Source: an uncultured Bacteroidota bacterium
GTDB lineage: Bacteria; Bacteroidota; Bacteroidia; AKYH767-A; OLB10
NCBI GenBank assembly: GCA_903847585.1
Contig: CAINEC010000021.1
Location: 1-41,183 of the forward strand
Length of the DNA: 41,183 nt
Direction of reading: 5' to 3'
Position 1 is the first letter of the stretch. The number at the start of each line of letters is the position of its first letter. The notes beneath the pieces are model-generated. The model saw only the letters and a program-made list of their open reading frames with translations. It did no database searches and was not told where the DNA came from. The position numbers and the translations under genes were made by a program. This document shows, piece by piece, positions 9,234-16,126 of this stretch.

Positions 9234-10022
9234 TCAATTAGACGCACTTGATTTTTGTAAGTTCGCCAGATATTGGAAAGTGTATTTCATCCTCGATCCA
9301 TACCAGGAAAAATAAGTACCATCAACGAATAAAATTTTGGATGACGGGAACTTTGTTTGAAGGAAGTATGCATCCTCTTGTTTGAAAGGGTAGGGCTCAC
9401 TTGATAACAACAAAAAGTCGGGATGTTTATCAATGTTATCAAGGTCGATTTCAGGATACCGTGTTTGGTTTTTTGAAAGCGAAACAAAGCCTGCTTCATC
9501 GATCATGGTGTTGATGAATGTATCGCCGCCTACTGTTAGCCAAGGGTTTTTCCAAATGAAATAATAGCAAGATTTTTTTGTTTGATTTATTGAGGATAAA
9601 TCATTTCTGGAATTCTTTATATCAGAAATTAGCGCTTCTGCTATTGATGATTTTCCTATTAAACTTCCAACATCCGCAATCATTTGCAAAGCATCTTCGA
9701 TATTGTTTACATCGCTAATATAAACGGGATAATCGAGTGCTAATTCTTCAATAAGTTCTTTGGTGTTTTCTTCTTTATTGGCAATGATTAAATCAGGTTG
9801 TAGTGCTTTGATTTTATCAATATGAAAATTCTTTGTGCCTCCAACAATTGTTTTTTCTTGAAGCCAATTTTCAGGATGAATACAGAATTTAGTGATGCCA
9901 ATAACTTCTGCATCTAATCCTAAATCAAAAAGTAATTCTGTTTGAGACGGCACCAACGAAACAATTCTTTTCGCTGGCGAATTTAAATGTACTTTTCTTC
10001 CTAACTGATCGGTTATTATCAT
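9234..10022 (-). CDS. BtuF-like helical-backbone binding protein, apparently without signal peptide
   Basis: The 262-residue product from the ATG at 10020-10022 matches the periplasmic binding-protein fold used for cobalamin, haem and siderophores. Visible marks are RIVSLVPSQTELLFDLGL at residues 19-36, the GITKFCIHPE segment, VGGTKN, the long linking helix and a final KHPDFLLLSSEPYPF segment. No signal peptide or lipobox is present, even if the TTG six codons upstream is used. The protein may therefore be cytoplasmic, or the genuine start may differ. No ABC permease or ATPase genes flank it. The first bases of the gene overlap an octamer repeat array, so its native upstream sequence may have been replaced. 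Ligand unknown. Confidence 0.78.
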   Translation of the reverse strand: MIITDQLGRKVHLNSPAKRIVSLVPSQTELLFDLGLDAEVIGITKFCIHPENWLQEKTIVGGTKNFHIDKIKALQPDLIIANKEENTKELIEELALDYPVYISDVNNIEDALQMIADVGSLIGKSSIAEALISDIKNSRNDLSSINQTKKSCYYFIWKNPWLTVGGDTFINTMIDEAGFVSLSKNQTRYPEIDLDNIDKHPDFLLLSSEPYPFKQEDAYFLQTKFPSSKILFVDGTYFSWYGSRMKYTFQYLANLQKSSASN

Positions 10023-10191
10023 CAAATCGTCAAATCGCAAATCCTAAAATAAAAAAGTACAACTCTACGTATACACTTCATTTTCAAATTTTCAAATTGG
10101 CAAATCGTCAAATTAGCAAATTGTCAATCCCGATAGCTATCGGGACAAATTATCAAATCTTCAAATTACCAAATCATCAAATTATCACATT
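10023..10191. repeat. Octamer array CAAATYNN flanking an 18-bp palindrome
   Basis: Octamers of the form CAAATYNN run in exact 8-bp register. Starts are at 10085, 10093, 10101, 10109 and 10117 on one side, and at 10146, 10154, 10162, 10170, 10178 and (degenerate) 10186 on the other. Two or three further units lie at 10023-10045 against the start of the BtuF-like gene. Bases 1-6 are nearly constant and bases 7-8 vary. The array fills the gap between two minus-strand genes and touches the stop codon of one and the start codon of the other. Confidence 0.85.
10128..10145. repeat. 18-bp perfect palindrome TCCCGATAGCTATCGGGA
   Basis: This inverted repeat is perfect over all 18 bases. The identical 18-mer occurs again at 34754-34771 and 34800-34817, with partial copies near 34684 and 34850. 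Here it sits in the middle of the octamer array. A REP-like dispersed element is the simplest reading. It could also form a hairpin in transcripts between the two flanking minus-strand genes. Confidence 0.9.
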
Positions 10192-11170
10192 ACTCACTAT
10201 ACCCCATCTTTCTCATCCACTCAGGATTAAACATCTTACCGATGTAACGAGAACCATGGTCGTGGAAAATAATTACTACAACATCATCCTTTGTTAATTT
10301 ATCTTTCAACTGAACCAATCCAGCAACAGCAGCGCCCGCTGAATTACCAACCCAGATGCCTTCTTGCAAACAGATATCTCTTGTATAAACAGCAGCGTCT
10401 TTATCAGTTACTTTTTCAAAGTGATCAATAATGCTAAAATCGTAATTCTCAGGAATGAAATCTTCTCCAATCCCTTCTGTTACATAGGAATGAATTTCAT
10501 TCTGATCGATAACTCCTGTTTCATGAAATTTCTTCAAAGCAGAACCATATGTATCGATACCCCAAATTTTAATATTCGGATTTTTTTCTTTCAAGTACAT
10601 ACCCGTACCCGTTATAGTTCCACCTGTACCAGAACCAACAACTAAGTGCGTAATTTTTCCTTCTGTCTGTTCCCAGATTTCAGGACCTGTTTGCTCATAG
10701 TGAGCAGTACGGTTTGATAAGTTGTCGTATTGATTTGGGTAAAAAGAATTCTCGATTTCTTTGTTCAATCGCTTTGCAACTGAATAATAAGAGTTAGGAT
10801 CTTCAGGCTCTACGTTCGTAGGACAAACAATTACTTCTGCACCAAATGCACGTAAGGCATCTACTTTTTCTTTCGATTGTTTATCAGTAGTTGTGAAAAT
10901 ACATTTGTATCCTTTAACAATTGCAGCAATGGCTAATCCCATTCCTGTATTTCCTGATGTTCCTTCGATGATGGTTCCACCTGGTTTGATAAGTCCTGCT
11001 TTCTCAGCATCTTCAATCATCTTTAACGCCATACGATCTTTAATCGAGTTGCCTGGATTGAATGTTTCTACTTTCGCTAACACAGTTGCAGGAGTGTCGC
11101 CAATAATTTTATTTAATCGAACCATTGGAGTATTACCAATCGCTTCAAGGATGTTATTACAGATTTTCAT
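10190..11170 (-). CDS. PLP-dependent cysteine synthase / cystathionine beta-synthase family enzyme
   Basis: This 326-residue fold-type II PLP enzyme has the Schiff-base lysine in NSIKDR (Lys44), the substrate loop GTSGNTG, and the phosphate-binding GSGTGGTITG. The family makes cysteine from O-acetylserine plus sulfide, or cystathionine from serine plus homocysteine. The catalytic core resembles cystathionine beta-synthase without its regulatory CBS or haem domains (EGIGEDFIPENYD and the long C-terminal GNSAGAAVAG region). AhcY, which makes homocysteine, lies nearby on the other strand. I cannot decide between CysK and CBS activity from sequence alone. The start is the ATG at 11168-11170; a TTG seven codons upstream is unlikely. 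It follows the kinase gene by 30 nt and may be last in that operon. Confidence 0.88.
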   Translation of the reverse strand: MKICNNILEAIGNTPMVRLNKIIGDTPATVLAKVETFNPGNSIKDRMALKMIEDAEKAGLIKPGGTIIEGTSGNTGMGLAIAAIVKGYKCIFTTTDKQSKEKVDALRAFGAEVIVCPTNVEPEDPNSYYSVAKRLNKEIENSFYPNQYDNLSNRTAHYEQTGPEIWEQTEGKITHLVVGSGTGGTITGTGMYLKEKNPNIKIWGIDTYGSALKKFHETGVIDQNEIHSYVTEGIGEDFIPENYDFSIIDHFEKVTDKDAAVYTRDICLQEGIWVGNSAGAAVAGLVQLKDKLTKDDVVVIIFHDHGSRYIGKMFNPEWMRKMGYSE

Positions 11171-11200
11171 AGTCTTATTTAAGAGTGTCAAAAAAACAAA

Positions 11201-11731
11201 TTATAAACGATTATGTGAAGCAATCAATTGGTCGATATGATAGATTGATTCCTGCGTTCGTCCGTAGCCTATATTGCGAATGACTTGATAGGGATGATTT
11301 AATAATTCTAATTGCTTTTTATATGCTTGAAAGATGTTCATTCTATCTTCAATCGATGGACTCTCACGCATAGGGTCGTATTGCCATGGAATGTTTGGAA
11401 GGAGTAAAAAAGTTAAGTCGTAATTGCGATTTTGTAATTCATCAAGGATGAACGAATGACAACGATTATATTTTAAATCGCTCCACACTTTTAAAACAAC
11501 AAAGTTGGTATCAAATAATACAATGTTCTTTTCAGAGGCAATTCCTTCGTCTTCTAAGTTTGCTTGACCTCTTGCGATTTCCAATAAATCCTCTTCTTCG
11601 TACGATGAACTATCATTCAAATATTCTCTTGCAAATTCATTCACGATGAACCCATCGTAATGCGCTTTTAGCATTCCCGCGAGTGTTGTTTTTCCAGAAC
11701 TCTCAGGACCAATGATTGCTACTTTTATCAT
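11201..11731 (-). CDS. NadR-type nicotinamide riboside kinase (AAA ATPase)
   Basis: The 176-residue P-loop protein has Walker A GPESSGKT at residues 8-15, followed by NEFAREYL and an LFDTNF segment. This pattern matches the C-terminal ribosylnicotinamide kinase domain of NadR. It lacks the adenylyltransferase and DNA-binding domains of full NadR, so it probably only converts nicotinamide riboside to NMN. The start codon overlaps the pnuC stop (ATGA), so transporter and kinase are translationally coupled. This fits metabolic trapping of imported nicotinamide riboside. Thiamine salvage is an alternative for PnuC relatives, but a NadR-like kinase partner favours NAD salvage. Assignment is by motif and context. 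Confidence 0.85.
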   Translation of the reverse strand: MIKVAIIGPESSGKTTLAGMLKAHYDGFIVNEFAREYLNDSSSYEEEDLLEIARGQANLEDEGIASEKNIVLFDTNFVVLKVWSDLKYNRCHSFILDELQNRNYDLTFLLLPNIPWQYDPMRESPSIEDRMNIFQAYKKQLELLNHPYQVIRNIGYGRTQESIYHIDQLIASHNRL

Positions 11732-12288
11732 GCTGAAGTTGGCTTTAAATGTTTACGCCACTGATAAAATCCTTGAATAGCTAAAAGTAAATAAACGCAA
11801 TAAAGTACAGCGTAAAGTTGTAAGTCTTTTTGAATATAAATTACAATGTAAACGATGTTAACTATTATCCATACAATCCAGTTTTCAATTTTCTTTTTCG
11901 CAATTAAATACTGTGCTAAAAAGGATGCAGCGGTAGCCATTGAATCAATCCACGGATAGCTCGCATTCGAATACGTTTTTAAAATAAATCCAAGTAAAAC
12001 ACCTGTGAAAATAAATAGAGAGAAATAAATTATTCCCTCATTTCTTCGGATGCGTTCAGTAATGAATTCTTCATTCAAATTTTTATTCCAATTCAACCAT
12101 CCAACAAACAAAAGTGGTATATAAACAAGTTGTTGAAGTGAGTCAGCATACAATCGACTTTCATAAAATAAAAAGCAAGAAATAACAACATTAATAATTC
12201 CGATAGGGAAGCACCATTTATTCTTTTTAACTGTCAAGAAAACACCTGCAAATCCTGAAATGAATCCAACTATTTCAAGTGCTTTCAT
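11728..12288 (-). CDS. pnuC: Nicotinamide riboside transporter PnuC
   Basis: This 186-residue integral membrane protein has about seven hydrophobic helices. It starts with the PnuC hallmark region EIVGFISGFAGVFLTVKKN and contains NKWCFPIGIIN and the Trp pair GWLNW typical of the family. PnuC facilitates nicotinamide riboside entry, with direction set by downstream phosphorylation. The start is the ATG at 12286-12288, 2 nt after the upstream GGGP-synthase stop. The 3' end overlaps the kinase start by 4 bp. No TPP or NAD riboswitch is recognisable, and the internal operon position makes separate regulation unlikely. Confidence 0.92.
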   Translation of the reverse strand: MKALEIVGFISGFAGVFLTVKKNKWCFPIGIINVVISCFLFYESRLYADSLQQLVYIPLLFVGWLNWNKNLNEEFITERIRRNEGIIYFSLFIFTGVLLGFILKTYSNASYPWIDSMATAASFLAQYLIAKKKIENWIVWIIVNIVYIVIYIQKDLQLYAVLYCVYLLLAIQGFYQWRKHLKPTSA

Positions 12289-12290
12289 TG

Positions 12291-13037
12291 TCAAACAGCG
12301 TCTTTGAAATTAAATCGTGTTGCTGCAATATCCATAATTAATTCTGGATCTTTTTCAAATGAATTGCCTACAACCACCATGCTAGCACCTGCTCTAAAAA
12401 CATTTGCTGCACTCTCCGGTGTACGAATTCCACCACCTACAATTAAAGGGATATTGACTTCTTTTTTAATGGCCTTGATTACTTCTATTGGTACATGATG
12501 TTTTGCGCCTGAACCTGCTTCAGCAAAAATCAATTTCATTCCGAGTTGTTCTCCAGCGAGTGCAGTGTAAGCGGCAATCTCAACTTTGTCTGTTGGAATT
12601 GGAGCAGTTCCACTTACATATTGCACAGTAGTCATTGTACCTCCATCAATCAATAAATATCCTGTTGGAATAATTTCTAATTCAGATGCTTTTAATCGCT
12701 GTGCAGCGGTAACATGTTGGCCAATTAACAAATCAGGATTTCTTCCGGAGATAAGCGATAACAGCAATATAGCATCAGCATGTTCGCTAATTTGCTGATG
12801 ATTCCCTGGGAAAAGAACTACTGGTATAGAAGACCTTTTCTTTATTCCTAAAACCGTACGTTGTAAGTCGCCCGAAGTGATTAAACTACCTCCAACGAAA
12901 AAATAATCGACATTGGCTTCGTTACTGTAAGCACAAATTTTATCAAGATGATTCTCTCCCGATTTGTCGGGATCAATAAGTACAGAAAGCAACCGACGGT
13001 CATTAAAAGCGGCTTCTTGTATTTTTTGGTAAATCAT
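12291..13037 (-). CDS. Geranylgeranylglyceryl/heptaprenylglyceryl phosphate synthase family protein (PcrB/GGGPS)
   Basis: This 248-residue TIM barrel has the sn-glycerol-1-phosphate binding elements of the GGGPS family: DPDK (22-25), FVGGS, SGRNPDLLIG, YLLIDGG, AEAGSGA and the phosphate-binding VGGGIRTPE. In archaea the enzyme forms the first ether bond of membrane lipids, and PcrB does the related reaction in Bacillus. Bacteroidota carry a distinct group with GGGPS-like activity whose product is not well understood. The upstream neighbour is a 4'-phosphopantetheinyl transferase (25 nt gap) and pnuC follows 2 nt downstream. No other ether-lipid genes are visible, so the physiological role is inferred only from family. 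Confidence 0.92.
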   Translation of the reverse strand: MIYQKIQEAAFNDRRLLSVLIDPDKSGENHLDKICAYSNEANVDYFFVGGSLITSGDLQRTVLGIKKRSSIPVVLFPGNHQQISEHADAILLLSLISGRNPDLLIGQHVTAAQRLKASELEIIPTGYLLIDGGTMTTVQYVSGTAPIPTDKVEIAAYTALAGEQLGMKLIFAEAGSGAKHHVPIEVIKAIKKEVNIPLIVGGGIRTPESAANVFRAGASMVVVGNSFEKDPELIMDIAATRFNFKDAV

Positions 13038-13062
13038 AGTTGCAAATTAAGAGAAAATATCA

Positions 13063-13698
13063 TCAGTTTCCAACGATATATGAAATCAATAAGTCGTCTA
13101 AAGTTAATAGATGATAATCGAAATAAGCTTCTTGATTTAATTTCGAAAAATGCAAGGCCCCCATATTGTTTTTGGGTTCATCGACTGAAATATGATCTTT
13201 AAAATCAATGCCCCCGCCACCAATTAACTTAAACAATGATTCTTTTACACACCAAACAATAAAGCAGTTTTGGTAATACGGCGTTTGGCTGTTTGCTATC
13301 CAGTTTTGTTCCTGTTGATTTATAAACTTCGGTGCGATTTTCTCGATTCTTTCAGAAGGGAATTCAATATCAATCCCCACTGTTTTTTCAGGGTGATAAA
13401 TGACAGCAACAAATTCTTTTGTATTGGAAATGGAGATGTTTCCTTCTTGATTTTTTAGATGAGGTTTACCAAATTCATCGTAATAAAGCTCAATGTTTGC
13501 TTTTAAAATTTGCTGTAATAAAATACCGGCTGCAAGCTTTTGACTAATCCTCAATTCCGACTTTAATCTGAGGTTTTGAATTTCTTTTAAAAAACCTTCA
13601 TTATTTAAAAACAAAACGAGCTCATCATATGTTTCGGAAATGCTCCAAACAGCTATATGTTGTCCTAATGGACCGGAATTATGGTAGATTAATGCCAT
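13063..13698 (-). CDS. 4'-phosphopantetheinyl transferase (Sfp/AcpT superfamily)
   Basis: The 211-residue enzyme transfers phosphopantetheine from CoA to a carrier-protein serine. It shows the Mg2+-binding VGIDIEF motif and the catalytic WCVKESLFKLIGGG motif with the family-defining KES..K, plus the pseudo-dimeric two-half length of Sfp-type enzymes rather than the 120-residue AcpS. I start at the ATG at 13696-13698 because a perfect -7 element lies 14 nt upstream; the open frame continues upstream into the ahcY promoter with only a GTG start. The carrier-protein target is not in the window. It is the first gene of the minus-strand run through GGGPS, pnuC and the kinase. Confidence 0.9.
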   Translation of the reverse strand: MALIYHNSGPLGQHIAVWSISETYDELVLFLNNEGFLKEIQNLRLKSELRISQKLAAGILLQQILKANIELYYDEFGKPHLKNQEGNISISNTKEFVAVIYHPEKTVGIDIEFPSERIEKIAPKFINQQEQNWIANSQTPYYQNCFIVWCVKESLFKLIGGGGIDFKDHISVDEPKNNMGALHFSKLNQEAYFDYHLLTLDDLLISYIVGN

Positions 13699-13712
13699 TT
13701 CGTAGTAATTGA

Positions 13713-13720
13713 CAAAGATA
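13713..13720 (-). promoter_or_regulatory. -7 element (TATCTTTG) for the phosphopantetheinyl transferase operon
   Basis: This exact TAnnTTTG on the minus strand ends 14 nt before the ATG at 13698. It lies only 3 bp from the -33 element of the divergent ahcY promoter. No convincing -33 TTG is found on this strand. Confidence 0.6.
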
Positions 13721-13723
13721 ACA

Positions 13724-13754
13724 TTGCAAGAGTCATAATGAATAACTAAATTTG
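13724..13754 (+). promoter_or_regulatory. Full -33/-7 promoter for ahcY
   Basis: A TTG at 13724-13726 and TAAATTTG at 13747-13754 are separated by 20 nt, matching the Bacteroidota primary-sigma consensus. The element ends 17 nt before the ahcY ATG, which predicts a leader of about 13 nt. Confidence 0.7.
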
Positions 13755-13771
13755 CACAAAATTCTAATAAA

Positions 13772-15091
13772 ATGATAAACACTCAAACAGAAAAATTCGT
13801 GAAATATAAAGTGAAAGACATTTCCCTTGCCGAATGGGGAAGAAAAGAAATCAGATTAGCTGAAGCAGAAATGCCAGGTCTAATGTCATTGAGAGCTGAA
13901 TTTGGTCCTTCAAAACCATTAAAAGGAGCTCGTGTTGCAGGATGTTTACACATGACTATTCAAACGGCTGTTTTAATTGAAACATTAGTTGAATTAGGAG
14001 CTGAAGTTACTTGGTCATCTTGTAATATTTTCTCAACTCAAGATCACGCTGCTGCTGCTATTGCTGCTGCAGGCATCTCTGTTTATGCTTGGAAAGGTAT
14101 GAACGCAGAAGAGTTTGACTGGTGTATCGAGCAAACATTATTCTTCGGAGAAGATCGCCAACCACTAAACATGATTTTAGATGATGGCGGTGATTTAACA
14201 AATATGGTATTCGATAAATACCCTGAGTTAATTTCTAACATCCGTGGATTATCTGAAGAGACTACAACTGGAGTTTTACGTTTACACGAGCGTGTTAAGA
14301 ATGGTACTTTACCAATCCCTGCTATCAATATCAACGATTCTGTTACTAAGTCGAAATTCGATAATAAATACGGTTGCCGTGAGTCATTAGTAGATGCAAT
14401 TCGTCGCGCTACAGACTTAATGATGGCTGGTAAGGTAGCTGTTGTTGCTGGTTTCGGTGATGTAGGTAAAGGTTCTGCCGATTCATTACGTGATTCTAAA
14501 GTACGTGTTATCGTTACTGAAATTGATCCAATCTGTGCATTACAAGCTGCAATGGAAGGATATGAAGTGAAGAAAATGGCTGATGCTATTAAAGAAGCGG
14601 ATATCGTTGTAACTGCAACTGGTAACTTCAATATCATCACGGAAGAGCACTTCAAATCAATGAAGCACAATGCTGTTGTTTGTAATATCGGTCACTTCGA
14701 TAATGAAATCGATATGGCTTGGTTAAATGCAAATTATGGTCAGACTTTAGAGAATATCAAACCTCAGGTTGATAAGTATACAATCGACGGAAAAGATATC
14801 ATCGTATTAGCAGAAGGTCGCTTAGTGAACTTAGGTTGTGCAATGGGTCATCCATCATTTGTAATGTCTAATTCATTCACGAACCAAACATTGGCTCAGT
14901 TAGAACTTTGGGCAAATCATAAGAATTATGAGAACAAAGTTTATACTTTACCTAAGCACTTAGATGAGAAAGTGGCTCGTTTACACTTAGCTAAAATTGG
15001 AGTTGAAATCGATACATTATCTCCAAAGCAAGCTGAATACATCGGTGTAACAGTTCAAGGTCCTTATAAAAATGATGCTTATCGTTATTAA
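13772..15091 (+). CDS. ahcY: Adenosylhomocysteinase (S-adenosylhomocysteine hydrolase)
   Basis: This enzyme hydrolyses S-adenosylhomocysteine to adenosine and homocysteine, relieving product inhibition of methyltransferases. The 439-residue protein shows [15 protein letters not shown] with the catalytic His, [17 protein letters not shown], the [15 protein letters not shown] region carrying catalytic Lys and Asp, and the NAD site GFGDVGKG (about 228-235). It ends in a YRY terminus, as expected. Codon choice is markedly biased (Leu TTA, Arg CGT, Gly GGT) compared with neighbours such as the patatin gene, which suggests high expression. It has its own promoter and a strong terminator, so it is monocistronic. 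The homocysteine made could feed the nearby PLP enzyme. Confidence 0.98.
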   Translation: MINTQTEKFVKYKVKDISLAEWGRKEIRLAEAEMPGLMSLRAEFGPSKPLKGARVAGCLHMTIQTAVLIETLVELGAEVTWSSCNIFSTQDHAAAAIAAAGISVYAWKGMNAEEFDWCIEQTLFFGEDRQPLNMILDDGGDLTNMVFDKYPELISNIRGLSEETTTGVLRLHERVKNGTLPIPAININDSVTKSKFDNKYGCRESLVDAIRRATDLMMAGKVAVVAGFGDVGKGSADSLRDSKVRVIVTEIDPICALQAAMEGYEVKKMADAIKEADIVVTATGNFNIITEEHFKSMKHNAVVCNIGHFDNEIDMAWLNANYGQTLENIKPQVDKYTIDGKDIIVLAEGRLVNLGCAMGHPSFVMSNSFTNQTLAQLELWANHKNYENKVYTLPKHLDEKVARLHLAKIGVEIDTLSPKQAEYIGVTVQGPYKNDAYRY

Positions 15092-15111
15092 TCGATAAGA
15101 TTTAATAAAGC

Positions 15112-15145
15112 AAAAGGGGATGAATTTATGTTCATCCCCTTTTTT
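15112..15145 (+). terminator. Intrinsic terminator after ahcY
   Basis: A 13-bp perfect stem (15112-15124 with 15131-15143) encloses a 6-nt loop, and a T run at 15140-15145 completes the right arm. It begins 20 nt after the ahcY stop. Confidence 0.9.
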
Positions 15146-15163
15146 ATTGGAATTAATCAACTA

Positions 15164-15586
15164 TTAGTTGTAGATGTGTAGTTGATTTGCAGAAATGTTA
15201 TAGGTGCATCTATATTGCTGTAACGGTCTACTGGCAGGTCCATTTATGATGGAGCCGTCATAAATGAAAAATTTACTGCCGCAAATAGTATCTTTTGCAT
15301 CGATTCCGTTGGCCTGCATTGTTACAACTGCTCCTGAGGTATTTGGGTCATAGGTGCAGGCTCGTTCGTAAGCGACAAATTCGGTGGTCGATTTTCTGAA
15401 AATAATTAAGCCCTTAGCTCCCGCAGGATAGTAGATCCAATTGTTTACTGCGTTGAGGTTGGAATAGGAGGGTAGATTAAGGTCAATGTATTCATTTACA
15501 GATACATTAGGGATTAGCTCGTCGTTTTTACGACAAGCAATAAGTGCTGATAATAATATTAAACAGAAGGTTAATTTCTTTAGCAT
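15164..15586 (-). CDS. Lipoprotein with a Rieske-like fold lacking cluster ligands
   Basis: The 140-residue product starts at the ATG at 15584-15586 and has a hydrophobic signal with lipobox LIAC at Cys18. The mature part resembles small Rieske-type proteins of Bacteroidota: a YERACTYDP segment, then ICGSKFFIYDG and NGPASRPLQQY. True Rieske proteins bind 2Fe-2S through CxH and CxxH. Here the matching places read CTY and CGSKF, so both His ligands are missing and a cluster is unlikely. The fold call is by eye. A promoter element lies almost directly on the start codon. Function is unknown; an envelope structural or redox-inactive relative is possible. Confidence 0.68.
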   Translation of the reverse strand: MLKKLTFCLILLSALIACRKNDELIPNVSVNEYIDLNLPSYSNLNAVNNWIYYPAGAKGLIIFRKSTTEFVAYERACTYDPNTSGAVVTMQANGIDAKDTICGSKFFIYDGSIINGPASRPLQQYRCTYNISANQLHIYN

Positions 15587-15591
15587 AATAA

Positions 15592-15599
15592 CAAAGATA
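15592..15599 (-). promoter_or_regulatory. -7 element (TATCTTTG) for the Rieske-like lipoprotein
   Basis: This exact TAnnTTTG on the minus strand ends only 5 nt before the ATG at 15586, implying a leaderless or 1-3 nt leader transcript. It also supports this start over the upstream extension of the frame. Confidence 0.55.
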
Positions 15600-15609
15600 T
15601 TATTTGTAT

Positions 15610-15641
15610 TTGCAATTGTGGGTTTCAATGTATTATATTTG
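15610..15641 (+). promoter_or_regulatory. -33/-7 promoter for the 133-residue secreted protein
   Basis: TTG at 15610-15612 and TATATTTG at 15634-15641 are separated by 21 nt. The ATG follows 22 nt later. It is divergent from the lipoprotein promoter at 15592-15599. Confidence 0.6.
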
Positions 15642-15663
15642 ACTGACTAAAAATAAAAAGGCA

Positions 15664-16065
15664 ATGAAAAAATTAATTTTATTAGCTGCAATAACATTCA
15701 TGCTTGGTGGTATTGTCAATGCACAAACATCAGAAAATGTTGTAAAAGGAATACATGGTGGAATTGTTTTCGGATCAGAAGATTTGAAATTTGAATTCGT
15801 TGAGAAGGGAAGTGATGTATTGGTATATCCAGTGTCTGCTGAGGGTAAAATGTTAAGTGCTGTTCCTACACATGCAACGATTAACATTGTTCCAATGGCT
15901 GTACAATTAAGACAAGAATTTACAAATGTGGAATTTGAAAATGGTTGCTTTAAAGTTACTCGTGAAGATGCTCAATTGCCAATTTATATCGTAGGTATTT
16001 CGACCTCATTAAACGAAAAACGTTATGATGCGAAATATGTAGTTCCGAATATTCAAGTAAGATAA
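15664..16065 (+). CDS. Small exported protein, possible CusB-associated-type HGG domain
   Basis: The 133-residue product has a clear signal peptide (1-20, ending VNA before Gln). The mature part begins with a KGIHGGIVFG segment followed by alternating beta-type segments around KFEFVEKGSDVLVYPV. An HGG motif followed by an E-x-V and V-x-V-Y pattern recurs in small periplasmic domains linked to heavy-metal efflux proteins. The similarity is by pattern only and could be misleading. No metal-efflux genes are nearby, and there is a single Cys in the mature chain. It has its own promoter and a strong terminator, so it is a single-gene unit. Otherwise unrecognised. Confidence 0.75.
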   Translation: MKKLILLAAITFMLGGIVNAQTSENVVKGIHGGIVFGSEDLKFEFVEKGSDVLVYPVSAEGKMLSAVPTHATINIVPMAVQLRQEFTNVEFENGCFKVTREDAQLPIYIVGISTSLNEKRYDAKYVVPNIQVR

Positions 16066-16081
16066 TATTAAATTATAGTAG

Positions 16082-16113
16082 AAGCCCCGACAAGTAATCG
16101 TCGGGGCTTTTTT
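16082..16113 (+). terminator. Intrinsic terminator after the HGG protein gene
   Basis: A 10-bp GC-rich perfect stem (16082-16091 with 16100-16109) encloses an 8-nt loop, followed by a T run to 16113. Confidence 0.92.
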
Positions 16114-16126
16114 ATTCAATCAAATT

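Noticed and set aside
10085-10191. Regular octamer array as a possible CRISPR or ORF (an open frame reads through it at 10097-10297)
   Set aside because: Units are only 8 bp with no unique spacers of 25-40 bp. The frame arises from the repeats and the antisense of the PLP enzyme.
11728-12288. PnuC relative as a thiamine transporter (PnuT)
   Set aside because: The coupled gene is a NadR-type kinase rather than thiamine pyrophosphokinase, and no TPP riboswitch is visible.
12957-12972. TCCCGA-TTTG-TCGGGA inverted repeat resembling the dispersed palindrome
   Set aside because: It lies in the GGGP-synthase coding sequence and encodes the conserved DPDKSG segment. The centre differs from the 18-bp element, so it is chance.
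13718-13782. Longer version of the phosphopantetheinyl transferase starting at a GTG at 13782
   Set aside because: The extra residues read through both promoters, and the perfect -7 element plus the ATG at 13698 explain the start.
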